A stretch of DNA of 64,000 bases. Source: Archegozetes longisetosus. Taxonomy: Eukaryota; Arthropoda; Arachnida; Sarcoptiformes; Trhypochthoniidae. Shown here in pieces: positions 1 through 15,100 of this stretch. Within the stretch, counting starts at the first letter, position 1. The number at the start of each line of letters is the position of its first letter. The DNA is taken from contig JAEMBT020000005.1 in NCBI GenBank assembly GCA_018873245.2, positions 1,872,001 to 1,936,000 of the forward strand. The letters run 5' to 3'. Both the position numbers and the translations under genes were made by a program. The notes below the pieces were generated by a model. That model was given only the letters and a program-made list of their open reading frames with translations, had not been told where the DNA came from and did no database searches.

Positions 1-1727
1 ACTAAAAAGAATTAATCTGATTCCTACTCAATACTCATTAAAGCAAACGTGTGTTCTCTTTGGAAACTTGTCTTTGTATTTGTGGTCTTTTGTATCGATC
101 TATCTTTAAGCAAATCTATTGTCTGAGAAGTATTGCGAAGTTTGAACTTACAGCACATTCAAGTCTTTAGTATTCATCGCTTTACTCTTGAGTTTAAAGT
201 GAGTAAAGTGAGATTGAATATAATGTCTTTGAACATTAGTATTTGAATTAAAACGATTTCATTTCTCTCAAAGTATATAAGCCTAATGTTCAATTTGATT
301 ATACAGTTGGTGAGATAAATGAATTCTCATCTCAATTTATTTGTTATTTATGTTTTGGCTCAATTTGAAGAAGGATTAATGGAATTAACTGGAACAAATT
401 TGCATTTTATCTTAATATCTCATTCATCCCGATTATGCTAAAACATGGCTCTTAACTGGTTTCTGTAGGATAAGCACTAATTACGTCAGTTGACATGATT
501 TTATAACTACAATTAGTGAACATAAGTTGACGTATACTTAAGTGGCTCTAATTTAAATCTAAATAAGTCAATTTAATTCTCTTTGAGTTTAACTGTAAGG
601 CAGGTCTAAGTTTGTTAATGTCTGTAGATTTAAGTGCTAAATGTTAATTACTTATGTAATCCTATGTAAAATTTGTATAATTAGAGAAAGAAATATTAAT
701 GCAATTATCTTTTAAAGTGTAGATAATGTTTACTAGAATTGTACTTTATCTAAAGTACTGATCGAGATTTTATAGAAATTTATACTAAATTTTCTGACAT
801 ATAGTTTTATTAATGTTGACTTTGCCGCATTTCAAATAAAACCCTATATAATGCTAACATCACTAGAAGTAATACCTTTATCACATCCCATTTCAATCTT
901 TAAATTAAGCTTTTGGTTTCGCATTAAAAACTTTACAATGACTTCAACAGCTTTTGACAGCAAATTGTTCATAATTCAAAGTCTATTATTTGACACGATA
1001 TAAGCGGTATAAGCGACTCACGATATATGTTATATAGTATTAGCTCGCATTAGAAATGCTCTTTTCAATAGCGCAGATCTTGAGTACGTGCATAGACTTT
1101 TCAGGAATTTTTATTGAAGCAAATTTTAGTTAGTTAGCAATGACAACATATCAAACTAGTTAATACAGATCTTTACTTTGTTTGTGAGTAACAGTCAGAT
1201 TAAAACACTGTACAAGCATAGAGTTTGACAAATAAATGTAAGTATACTGTAGTAAAAGCATTACTCTCTGGTTTATCGATTTTATTCATATAGTTTAGGT
1301 GCATGTTTGTTGTTATTGCAGGTCCGTATAACATATCCCACTTTCTTGACTAGCATCCGACTCGTTGCTGATGCTCAGTAGTTGCGGATAGAAATTCTTA
1401 TGGAAAAACGCTGTCCGATTCACATAGCATGACATGTATAGCGTGTTCACTCACTCTCACCATAAAGTTTGTAACAATGCAAAAGTAAAACATGATTTAG
1501 ATCTTTTACGACATGCTTCCAATTCGATTTGTAGTCTTTCGTGTAGTGGTTCACTTGGAAAAAGTTATTCATTATATTTTATGTTTGTGCATAAAAAATA
1601 TTATGATTAATATCTATATGTGTGAGCTCTTATCAATTATTAAGTTCATACAACGCTCTGTTAATGTTTACTTAAAGTTTATGCTACACTTAAGTGCCTT
1701 TTTATTATAATAATATTGAGAAAATCT
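1..1727. other. AT-rich upstream region of the potassium channel gene
   Basis: No conserved coding segment is visible on either strand. The short ORFs are AT-rich and low in complexity. The stretch presumably holds the promoter and 5' UTR of the channel gene that starts at 1728, but I see no clear TATA box or other defined element. Confidence 0.4.
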
Positions 1728-4700
1728 ATGGCTAGACGTAGTCGTGGCGGATGTTGTACTGCGTTACATCTTCAGGAGGAAAACTCTCGTTTCTTAGTAT
1801 TAGCGGTTGTGATGATTTTATATATGCTATTCGGTGCTACGATTTTTCATTATCTAGAAAGAGATGGTGAACAGACAGCGCGTCAAAGGTATTGGAATAC
1901 TTATGAAAACTTCAAGAAGAAGTATCAGCACATTGTCAATGACACTGATTTGGATGCATTACTCTATGAATATGGTAACGCCACCGCTTCCGGCCTGATC
2001 GGTAAAAGACTGCGCTGGGACTTTTCTGGGTCTTTTTATTTTGCTGCGACTGTTGTCTCAACAATCGGTAACTTTTAATTCAATTCTTCTCAGCTTTATA
2101 CCAATTAATTATGTATTTTTAAGAGAGATACACAAACAATCGCATAATCAATTGTATAAAAACCATTATAATTCAATCGAATCATCATGATTAGAAGACC
2201 AAGTTTTGTGGTTCACAATAATTTGTGATTTCATGAGTTTAAATCCAGTCATTTGGTGAAATTAAAGATTAATTTTTAAGCAGAATTTATTAAGGGAATT
2301 ACATTGAAAGCTCCTACAATTGAATAAAATTTTAATTAGAATTGATTTTATACCTGTGCAGTACATTAAAGAAATAGCGAAAGTTTTTTTCTAAAGTTAT
2401 ATACTTATCTGTGGAAGGTTATAAGATTATTCCTCACTTTAAAGACTTTACAAATCTGATTAATTGATAAAGTTTGAAACAGCTCGAACTTAATATGAAT
2501 GAACTCAGTCTATAGATAAAGTAAACAAAAACAAATTAATAATTCAAAAAGTAATTTCATTTTAATAGTAATTTTAATTAAAGTAATCAATTTATCTGGA
2601 TTTTAAGTTCAAATCTAATTCAACTGAAAACTCGTCCTTTTCTAAACTGATTAGAGATGATTCACTTTTCAGATTCAGGTCTAAAGCTTATGATTGTCTA
2701 ATGAACTTTTTAAATAAGGGTTTTGTCTATTATCCGTGAAAAAATATATTCTTCATTCGTATTGCTTACTTTTCCATAGGGTATAATATAAGTTATAAAT
2801 TCATATTTAAATATGAGATGTCAAAAATAGTGAAAATCGTTATAATTATCATTTAGGAGAAAGGAGCTATTTTTCATAGACTATATATCAATTTCGCGAC
2901 CTATAAGATAATGCGTTTTTAGTAGTGAACTGCTAAAAGTACATTTGGCATTTATTTAAAAAAAAACATTTAAGATCTTTAACTCATTAACTTGGAGACA
3001 TATGTGTGATATCTGTGAGCCTTTAAGCATAGACTTGTCCAGATCTGTTGATTATTTCCATCTTTTTGGAAGCCTTTGAAGAGACAAATGAATAGGAAGC
3101 TGTGAAACTGGATTTGCGACTGGTTTTCAATAGTATCTTAGTAAGAGAGCTTGACTGTTAGAAGAGTATAATACAGTATTACTCTGATACCTTAGTGTCT
3201 ACTTTTCTTTAGGAATACTAAAAGCATGAACTGCTTGTATGGGTTTTGCTCAAAATTCAGATTATGTCAAATGCTAACGTTTTAAATACTAGTAAACCTA
3301 TATTTAAGTCACAAGAATTATAGCTTTCACTACTTTCTGGAGCTAACACTAATCTATCTCTAATCTAACTTTACTTAAGACTTCACTCGATTCTGAGTCT
3401 GACATTCATGTAGTGGTACTTAAGAAATATATTATTTTAGGTGAATGTATGAACAATAATATATTTTACGCTATCAGCTCCTGTAGTAAACATTGTCTGA
3501 TGTCAGAAGAAATTGAGATATTTTCAATAAGTTAAGCCCAATATTTTCATCTAACAAACTTATTTCTAACAATTACTTGCCAATCTTATTCAAGCTAAAC
3601 CCAAATCCTATCCGTTTGTTCTGACATTTTGCCTATAAGTTATTCATCAATGTTTTGTTCGCGTAACTCTAAATGCAGTTCAATTCATCTGATATTCAAT
3701 ACAACCATAATTATTAGATTTTCATCTAAAACGCTTGTTTCACCCGAAACCTTTGATCCAAACAACAAGATATTGTTTCAGCGAATTCTTGATCCAGTCA
3801 GTCGCTCTTTAAATTTGATAATAACTTGAAAACTTTTCTTCTAACTGTTGAGTCAATTCCACGAAAACCTTTGATTAAGACCTGGACCATCTTTAAATTT
3901 GAAGCTTAGTTGCAAAATAATTTGATAGTGATATTATCTGGGCTTATACATTGGACATTAGAAGACTTTATAAAAGAAAAGTTTTCTTTTATAAGACGAT
4001 TGGGCGAAAGAAGATATTTTCGTATTTACAGAGATGTTTAGTAGAGAAAGTGTTTTCTAAATGACACATTCTGTGTATTTCTCAGCTTGAATTATGCATG
4101 TTTAGTGGTTTTTGTCTATCTTTTGATTGCATCAATACTGGCAGTGTTTGTTTAGCGCGTTTACAACTGTTATTTTTAACTATTCAACCATTAGTTTGTG
4201 TCGGTTAGCTAATAATAAATGGTTTACTATAATTTGTCATTTTATCCAATACAACCATATATTTCCTACGCTAATAAGACATCGACTTATTCCTGTTTAT
4301 ATTTCAATCACTTCTACTCCTTTCAAATTACTTTCTAAACATTTGCACTTAATTTCTATATTTTCAACTTGATGTCAAAATCACTTCTAGAATCAATTTA
4401 TGATTCTCGTAACTTCAAACTAAACCTTTAACTATATATTTGTGACTCCTGTACTAACCCTAAAACTTTTTATATTATCAATACAAACAATTGACTCAAA
4501 AGCTTAATAATCTGCGAGAGCAACCAGAGGAAATACGTCGTAATGGTATCATTTACATCAGATCACAGTACTCAAGACATTCAAAAACTTATCGAATACT
4601 CTCTATAGAAAGAGAAGCAGATTACAAGTCAAAGGCGACAATTGATACATATGTTCGCCAGACTGGCGTAACAGCGATTTTTTTCTTGTTGCTATTGTGG

Positions 4701-7700
4701 GTTGTTAAGTTTTCAAGTGTAGAGCTGCGAAGGCAACGATTGATTTTTAGGAAAAATGCAGAAGAATCAGAAAGTGTGCTTGAATATGACATGACTCAAA
4801 GTATTGTACAAATAGTTTATGAGCGTTGAGCCTGAATCAATTATAGCATATGATTGATTTGAATGGTAGAGACTTACGAGAAAGCGATACATCAAATATA
4901 ATCTGATCAATTAAGATACTAACCATATTGTTATCATTCTCCAAACAATTTTTAATAGTCAATAATGATTCAGTCATACTATGATAACACGTTAATCTTC
5001 TGAGAAGTGCTACGTAAGAAAAGACATTAAGAATAAACTATCGATCATCAGAATACTATTTGTCAGTATATTTGGTTGTTTTCTTTCTGTATTTAATAAC
5101 ATATTTAATAATCAATGTTTCGAAATAAGAGATGCCTGTGTAGCAAACACATAAAGTAAATGACAGTGTGGTCTTTGATGAAAAATTTGTGATTTTCTAT
5201 CTTCAACTTCTATTATGAATTTCTATCTTCCATATATTTGCTTCTAATTTGAGTTTAGTGTTGGACACCTAACACTAGCAAAATAGTGAGAATAACACAT
5301 CTTCTCTTAAATAAGTAGTCTTAAGCAGTGGTATTGCGCCCAAAAATGCTTTTACCAGTAATGTTATAGTTATCATTAGAGGAAGAGTGCTTTTAATATC
5401 ATTTTAATAATAGTTTGCTCTCTTATTGTGCTTAATGTGCTCAAATCCAGTTTTTTAGCTCTTCTTCTGCTAAAGAATTCAAAATTAGTTATCGATTCGA
5501 CGACTACAATACCATTGATGTTAAGCTCATACTTGAAAATAACAATAACACCGATTAGAATAAGTGTAATAAACAGATTTTTAACAATCTGTAAATAGAT
5601 TTTGTTGAAAGATTGCATGCGTTCAAGGATTGAGTTTCTCAACATTTGTAAAGACCAGCATTTCTATTAGAACATCGAAAATAAGAAACATCCAGAGGAC
5701 GAACCAAAGGTATAATTATTAATAGGATTTGTGCAGTTTTACAGCTAAATGCAAAGCAAACTAGCGACCAAACTTCAGAAGAAGAGTCATTTACTAAGAT
5801 TGGGTTAACTGAAAACTAAATGTATCGTATCTTTTGGTTCCGAACAATTTTTCCAACTATTCTAGTATTTAATTAACTTGAAGTCTGTTCAATTTGGGGC
5901 ATATGGAAGCATAAAAAACGCTCACTCAAAGTTATGGTAGTTTTTCCGATTCATTTAAGAATAGACTTGAAAGACATATATTAATATATGAAATCCTCTC
6001 AACTTATTCGTTGTTTTATTAAAGAACAGATAGAAAGCATTGAAAGTAAATTGAGTTGTATTTAGTTTCTCTTGAGATTTAGAATAAGTTATTCACTACC
6101 TGTGTTTCATTCAAATTCAATTATTTATGCAAGTTTCAAATATTTCAATCAATTTATTACTGCACAACTATATATAATGTCACTTAAGGATAAACTTAAC
6201 GGACCTGCTCTGCTTTAGCCCTTCTCATTTCAAATTGTTTACTATCGAACTATTTTAGATTTGTTACAGTTATGTCTTATTTAACTGATGGCCGACAACG
6301 CTGTTCCGTCGCAATCATTATGCAGAAAACAACCTCGTTCAGTCAAAGCTTACTTACTTTTATAAGTTGATCTTTTGTCGAACTGTAAGCATGTGAACGT
6401 TACTAAACAATTGATTCGATACGAGTTATCGCATTATGCGTAGAAAGAGAAAAATGTTTTTCAAAGCTCCATTTCCATTAAAATGCCTCAAAAACATTGA
6501 ATTTGTAGCGAAGCTGGACTATAACTAGTGTTTAAGATAATTTCAATACTACTTATCACTTATGTATACAAGGTTTTAGAGCAATGATTAAAATTGAAAT
6601 GAAAAATTCATTTAATGAGCTTAATATGTGGGTTATGTCATTTGAATACGACGGTCTACAACTAAATTCAATACTGAACGCAAAGCACATCACGCTATTA
6701 AGCAATCGATGCATTAAATTTCAGGTTCAAATCCTATTAATTAACACTGAAACCAATATGCTTTGGAGAGTAAATAGATGCTTCGCTTCCCATTAAATTG
6801 TGTTGATTTTTACATTATCGATAAAAGACAGGTCAAAGAGACTTTAAATCTTAAATATAAGTTAACTCCTGATATCGGTTGTAACTGGACTCCAATCACT
6901 TGTTAAATGTCTCTACTGTTTTTAAATTGAATATTCTCAGATTTATGTGAGATTTCAAATGAAAGCACAAGATCTCGTTATATCAGACTACTATTGAAGT
7001 TTTATTTGTTTGAGTGGTGAAAATGAGTTTAACTGATAAATGAGCTAATTACTCATAGCCTCTAATCGCATAAATTAATCAAACTAAAAGTTTTTCATAA
7101 CTGCATTCGATAGTTTAACACAAGATTCATCATTTAAATATGCTATAAAAACATTTGAAGCTATATTCTGAGCTCTGTTTTAAGCTCGATCTCGACGAGA
7201 GTTAGACTTGAAATACAAATTTCGATAGCATCAAGTCTAACTTGACTGTTATTTAAGTCGAGATCGAGCTTAAAACACAATTCAGAATATGGATCTTGAT
7301 CTCTTTAAAAGCATTTGAAGAACTGAAACTGGAACATAGAGCTAACACCTTAATAAAGTAGAATCTGCACATTTATTTGATTAAGCAAACAAAATTATCT
7401 AAAGTTTGTACACAACTATAATGAGTGTTGAAAAAATGATAGGTTCTTCAAACTAATAACTATTAAATCCTGTGTGAAATTTGATTTTATCATGGAGTAA
7501 TTAGTATTGGTTTGAGTGTTTAGTATTGGTGTAGTATTGGTATTTCGTTGAATAATAGTATCTAATGATGAGTTTTTCTTTGCACTGGATTATTATTTCT
7601 GATCGTTTTCTCCTTACACAGGATTAATGTACATGAAAATCACAGTTTTAACCATTTCTTCTCATTTAGTTCCGCATTTCAACTCATTAAAAGCTATTCA

Positions 7701-9136
7701 TACAACCGAACACTTGCATTCTTTGTCAATAATGATGAGTTTAAGCTGAGCTCTCAATTAACTGTTAGATTTGAGATGAAATTTTTCAAACAAAACTAAA
7801 TAAGAGTCGTCAGTAACAGTTTTCAGTTGAAATATTTGCTTAAATATGATCGATCGTAGTATTTTTGCAAACTTTTATGTCTAAGTTGATAGCATTGAAC
7901 AAATATATACACTGAGAGCAATAGTTTTCATCAAAATATTTAATGCATTGAAAGCAGTATTTGATTTATTCTCTTACAAGTGACATAATTCGCACGTTTA
8001 AATGGATTTGTCCTCAACGTTCATATTACTATTACTATCATAACAGAAGTCGTTCCACAGGAAATTCATGTAAACCTGTGAACATCGCTGAATAAAAGTG
8101 ATTTTTGTTCAACACATTTCCAATATAAAACAAACAGTCAGCTAAATAAATCAAAATTTTCATCTTAAGTAAATAATTATTTTCCAAAATCTTGTATTAT
8201 ATTTCTATACATACTTTTCATGAAATGCTGTAATAAAAATATAGGAATCATCATATTGAGAGTGAGCTAAGAAGTGGTCAAAACGCAAATTCAATACTAA
8301 TAATTGCAAATATTACATGTTGTATGCAGAACAGCATAACTATTCCGCCAATTATCAAATGGAAGGATACAGTTTTGCTTTAATCGATTAAATTTCAAAA
8401 TTGATGCAAGATATGCATACAATTGTATGCAGCTTTGAAAAGTGTTAGATCACTGAGAAGTTGGCAAAAGATCTTTTTCTTTAGATTGCTATTCATCATA
8501 TCTGATACGATATTGTGAATATAAATGACGTAAAGATTGTGCTTGAGTCGGCTTATCTCTTTGAACCTGATTGAAAAAACGTTTAACCTTTACTCGTCCT
8601 ACAACACAAAAGAATAAATGAGTTGTAAATCCAAGTTTTATGCGATAATTCGATCGCTGGCTTCTCAACTCTATAACTATAGCTCGAATTGACTTATTTA
8701 TTGAACATGTCTTTATTTTATTGGTTCAAACACGAACTAAAGTTTCAATGAAGTCATTCATTTGAAGCAAAATATGGATCAAAATGTTAAACAAAAACCG
8801 ATACTTATCATTTTGAGTGCAGTCGATTCGCAAAACTATGAATGTAGGACTAAGCTTGGCAAATATAAATCTAAATTCACGACAAATAACTTTCTGCGAG
8901 TGTTTTTCTGACAAATTTATGAAATATTCATACATTCGTTGCCTATTGAGTAAATACTAAAATTGCAAATTTTTAGTTTAACTTATTTTCTTTGTTTTGT
9001 TTACGACAAAACTTAATTATAGTATGGTAATCAATTAACTATCTTAGCTGCTTTTATAAGTTTCGGCCAATATTCGAACAAAAATAATCCGATGTCATGA
9101 GTCATAGTAAATCAGTTATTCGATTTGAATGACTTT

Positions 9137-9184
<48 letters not shown>

Positions 9185-12100
9185 AAGAGCAGGCTTAGAG
9201 AATATTATATTATATAAAGAACTGAAACTTTTAATAGACATCATACTTTACGCATTGAAGCAATAACTTTCAGCTTTTATCCCATAACCTGAAAAGGTTT
9301 GAATGCATAATAATTTGTTCTGAGTTAAATTTTCACTTTGCTTCGGGCCAACATTGGTTTATTGGTATGAACGCGTTATTCTTCTAGCTATTTGCTTAGC
9401 TAGTGTTGTGAAAATACCAGTACTTTCATATATGACATAAATCAATCTCATGAAATTTCAATCTGAAATCAATCAAATCCAATAAAAGCAATTTTTAATG
9501 AAATAATATTTTTTACATTGTTGAAATTAATGAAATTTGATAAAAGAATCTAATTTATTTACTAAAATGAAAGTAGTTTTACAACATAAGTTTAGCGAAT
9601 GGTTAGATAAACAGCGCGTTCGCACGAGAGAAGCAATCGTTGAGCTCGAGGCTAAAGTCTATCTATTCACATTTATCTACAGAAATTAATATTTCGAGCT
9701 CCAATTTCAATTGAATTGAGTCAATAATTTTTTCGTAAAACGTATATGTTTCCTAAGAGTGTTGTTCAGATTTGGTCTATTCAACAAAAACACAATTCGG
9801 TGGTTAGTTCAGTGGTTTAAGTGAAATAAGTCGGTCGATTTTAGAGAAAAACTATAAGCGTAGAGACTCTAAAAGTAAACTCCGAAATACGATATAAATG
9901 CAATAATGCTTCACTATAGCCAACTTCTAAGATGTCTTTAGAAAAGACGCATAGCTTTACTCGTTCAGGACATCTAATTGAAATGATGCTGAAGTTATCT
10001 CTTTATACTCAGTCAACTTTTTATTGAGTTATTGTTACTTTCGGAGATTTTTCTTATGGCCTATGATTGTATTTTATCTAAAGAGTTTCACTTTAACTAA
10101 GCATTACCGCACTCTAATGATACCATCAAATTAAATGAATCTTCTGATAGACTTAAAAATATCAAAATATATCACATAATTCTTGAATCAATGCAATAAA
10201 GAGTGTTCTGATGTTCGTATCAAAAATTGACACTTCGCTCGAATTTTTATTGTGGGTCATGCACTTAATCAGAAGTACACTCATTTAGAATATTATGATG
10301 GGTTTAGAAGAATTTGGTCATTATCAGAGTTGACTGTGATATCGCGCTCTTTCCACTTAATATAGTCAGTGCGCTTACGTTAACCACAGATTTTGATCTC
10401 TATTCAAATTTGACTATGAAACCTATTTTCTCACTCCAAAGTATTATCCGATGACTAAAGCTTTGTTATACTAATCCAAAGTATAGAGACATAGGGCATC
10501 ACGAGCAACATTCAAAGTGACAGACACTTCAAGAAGCTATTATATCCACCAACAGACTAACTAGTGAAGCAAAGCATACAACAATACATTAATTCCAGAC
10601 ATCACTAACTATGACGTGAAGTAAGACAAAGAACGTGATAAAATCAGATGCAGTACAGGAATGCCTCGATATAGTAAATCACTTATCGTAAATCCTCAGA
10701 AAAGTGAATGTAAATTATGGGTTAGTACTATTCACTATATCGAGATGTTATTGCATAAGGCTTGCAAGTGATACAACATTATTTTTATAGTGAAATATCA
10801 AGCCTACCATCAAAGATCACATTGATATCGACATAAAAAGATGGTATTATTATGATCTAACGCCTTTTAATATTCGTCCCCAGACATGAGATACAATGCG
10901 CAAAAATACATCAAATTCGAGCGTACGATATTATCACTTCTTTCGTTGCTTTTATTTCTTGAGAAATAAGTTTCGTCTTTTTTACTTTATTCAACATTGC
11001 CAACAATTATCTCTGAAATACTTGATCAACTTAAATAAAATACCATTAGTGTAACAAGGAGTTAAGTTGTTTAACTGTTAATAACTGTTAGCTTTTGACT
11101 CGAGCTTTGGTATAGTGCTTGAAAGCTGCAGTTTTGAAGAATACTGAGTGCAAACTAAACTGAGTATTGTTCCAAATTGACCGACTTATAGGTATCTCAA
11201 AGAATATCTATTGAATGGTGAACTTGAACTTTATATCATTAGTTATATTTATTTTGCGACTTCTATGTTGGAAATAACAATCAATTTGACGTCGCGCGCA
11301 ATGCTTGATAAAACTATGACATGAAATCTAATGAATTACTTTTATCTGAATCCTTATAATAAATTTGACTATAAAAATACACTCAAAGAAAGAAAGTTTA
11401 GTTTACACTTATCGATTGATGTGAATGCTAGTATGAAATTTAGTAAATCAAATCAGAACTTATTCAATTGAATATAAAGATAAGTTGATTTCTATTTGAT
11501 AAGTTGTTTGCTCTAGTCTGGTGAGCAATATGTACTCAACAAATTCTTAACGTATTCATTCAAATTTCTGTTTTCCTATACCTCTTATTCTTACAATATC
11601 TTTTATTCCTTGATTTTCATTTACAGTATATCCAAACTCTATTCTTACTTTGAATGCAGTGTATTAATTTTGAAATCAAAATTAAGAATCGGCAGACTAT
11701 TCCTATGGAAATTAGACTATTAGTTTACACAAAGATTTAAAGCATGTTAGTACTGAAATTAATAGCTTTACTCTACTGATGCGATAGTGAAACATTGTGC
11801 TTATGGTTCTAATGAATTGTGTTTCCAATGAAAGCTATTCATAATTTGTTGATTAGCAAATATTGACCCAACACTAAGATAGTATCTTATTTTTCTAATA
11901 TTTACTACTTTGACTGAATGACAGATCAGTAGATTAGTTATTGGTACTGACCGGCATAATAAACCAAGCAGATATATTGATGGTAAAAATTGTGATCTTT
12001 GATGGAGACATATGAAACAGAAAGAGATGTTAAGCGAACAGATGAACGGTTTGGGTGACCTGAGTTTTACATTGAGCAGAACATAAATATGAAGGATGTT

Positions 12101-15100
12101 TCGCAATTCTCACGGTTCTGTTATTTCGTACGCAGTCACTGTCAAGTCTAATCTTTCAAATATTTAACTTTAAGTTAAAATCAATATGTTTTTTAGTGAT
12201 TTGTCATTACTGAAAACTTTTTATCATATCTTGAAGAATATGTTTAGCTTTATATTGATTTCTCTGACCTTATTTTAATGCATAGTAAGTTTTATTTATG
12301 GTTTTGATTATTTATGTCGATTTACGACCACTTCGATTATGTAGAAGCTATTTGTCATCATTTTGATGGCTTTATTGACATTCTTCTCTCATTCTAAAGA
12401 ATAATATTTGTTTGCTTGGAATTTTTGATTTTGATTTATTTGTCAGTTCCAACTTCATAATAGAAAAATATAACCAATCGTCAAATTTTCAATTTTACAG
12501 CTTTACTTACCGTATCTAATATTTTATCTCATTTTGTCCATCTATTCCTTAACCACTACTGATGATTGACCAAAATTATTATTTTCACCTTATTTTTTAT
12601 TTCAAATAGTATTTCAATTATTCATACGAAAGAGTAATCACTAAAAACAAGTGATTGAATAATAAATGGAAATTAAATGATTTGAATACTTAAATCTATT
12701 ATGCAGCAAACTATACAGCAAAACTTTGTGTCAGAGCAATCCGTACACATTAGTGATTAGTCCTGCAAACTTACGTTAAGCATTGTCATTTACATTCCTA
12801 ATTATCTAAAGATAGAACCTCATTACCACTAATTTTTACTTATCGATTCGATAGACCTCCAGGCTGAAAATTTAACCAAATTATCTTAGTTTGAATTGAT
12901 AACTTATATTAATTGTCAGTTTGGCAATCGTTTCCTATTAATTGCAATTATTTGTTTAACTGTGAACGACACAAGTATTGCATTCTTTAAACTGTAAAAT
13001 AGTCTCAACTTTAAGTTACTCATTAAAAATTGGTGAACGGGTCAAGAATTTGTTCAAAATATTTATAATAAATAAAGATATGAAATTATACAATTTTTAG
13101 CATATATTGTGTTATTTTCTAAATATACATATTACATTGTGTACAGAAAAAAATCAAATCTTTAGGAAATTAGTTTTCAAAGCTTTGAAGTGTGCATTTG
13201 TACAATATGAAAACATTTTTGCAAACATCCAAAACCAAAATAAGTTTGGCTCAGACTTGCAGCACATAACTTATCCTTCAATGCATTTAAATGATGATAA
13301 TTTATGCATTTTTCAAAGCTGTGTAAAGTCTTGTATAAGAATGATGTTGAGGACAACAGAAAACGATATAAAGATATGTGTTGCGTTTGAGTAAATGTAA
13401 AGAAAATATTTTAAAAGATTAGGGCTATTTAGTTTTGTTGTACTGAAAATCAATCTTAACTCTTTCAGTTTATTCAACGAAACTTTCTTATACCATGTCA
13501 TGTCATATCACGTCATAACATTTTATATGTTTTTAAATAATTCTTATGCCTCAATTCATATTGTAGTTAGGATGTTACAAAACGAGTCAACTTTCAAATA
13601 TAAAAAAACTTATTTTTACATTTTAGAAATAGTCTACAAGCTTTCTCTTCGAGTCACTCAAGTTATGAATTCAATTTGCGGTTTTCGCCTATCGAAAACT
13701 CACTTCAATAAGTTGATAGACGTTATCGTATAACACATTTAGTCTGTTCAAGATATGGCCCTTTAGACTAATCAATACAATGCTTACATACTTAGGTTAG
13801 AGTTGAGCGTAACATTATCTGTACTACAAGTAATTTGTTGTCATTAATTGTTTGCTTGCGATCAACTGCGACAAATCTTCAACGTTTGAAGAGCTCAACC
13901 GATGTTATAAGATCTGAACAAACAGGTCCAAAACAGATGCATCGCTGCATATCTCAAGCAAAATTATGCTTCAAATATTTCAAATCAATTAGAATTTTGA
14001 ACCAATTTCTCATAAAAGGCAATTTTTAAAGATATATTAATTAATTAGTTAATATTTTCAGTCAAAAATATAGTTGTAAGGCATCAATAAACGTGCATAT
14101 ATATTTTGAATGCTTCCAGTTTCCAAAATTCAGTTTTTCATGAACTTCATGAATCAAGCCGGATTGTAGTGAAATCACAAGAACTGAACATTAGAAATCT
14201 ATTATTTAGAGAATATCTAGTACTCAAAGTAGGCGTAAAATAGTTGTGAAATGCTCAAATGCTTATTAATCTATATCATCAATCGATGTCACATGAAAAT
14301 CAGTTTGATACATATAATACCTAAAACTAGCTGATTAAGCGAAATAATAATATGGAAGCTTGTTCTAACATCTTGATTTTCTCGTTAGGTCGTAACTCTT
14401 CTCAATATTGATCGTTACTTTCCATCACTGTCCATATTTATGAGCATTGTGATCTTGTTATTTTCTCTGCTTCGCAACAATAATAAGCATCCTGTTTTAT
14501 GCTAATTATGATTTGTTAAACTTATAATTATCCTCAATTAATTTTTGAAAAGAACTTTCATGGGTTTTTTAATGTAGAAAAAGCTATACCCAAAAGTTCT
14601 GCTTTTATAACTCCTAAATTATGGGTCTTATGCAGAATTCGTCAAATCTGTTTCACGGTCAAAAAAGTAATTTCTAATCAACTCAAGTAAATCAGATCAC
14701 CCAAGCTTATAATATAAACAAATCCTAAACAAACTCACCTTTAAAAGCAAAACTATGAAAACTACAAAACATAAATTTGAGTCTTGTTTATAACTTCATA
14801 GTAGAGTTTAAACGTTTTATGAAAGTTTCAAAATGAAACTAAGCTACAAATCGTAAGCATCAATTTATTCAAAACGGTTGTAGATTATTCAATCAAAAAT
14901 AATAGTTTAAACACACTAACTCTTCAAGAGTTAGTCAATTATAAACAAGAGGTGACCATAATTAAGGGTTTAAATAGTTGACATCTTTGCATGATTTATA
15001 ATATATTGAGCTCGCTTTGGAAACATTAATAAATGTCTTAATAAATTAATCATGAAATCCAATATTGGAGATGAAGAGCTTGCTAATACTATGAAATCAG

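Noticed and set aside
9141-9180. AG run as a regulatory GAGA-factor site
   Set aside because: GAGA-factor binding is possible in principle, but three similar runs in unrelated places look like ordinary microsatellites.
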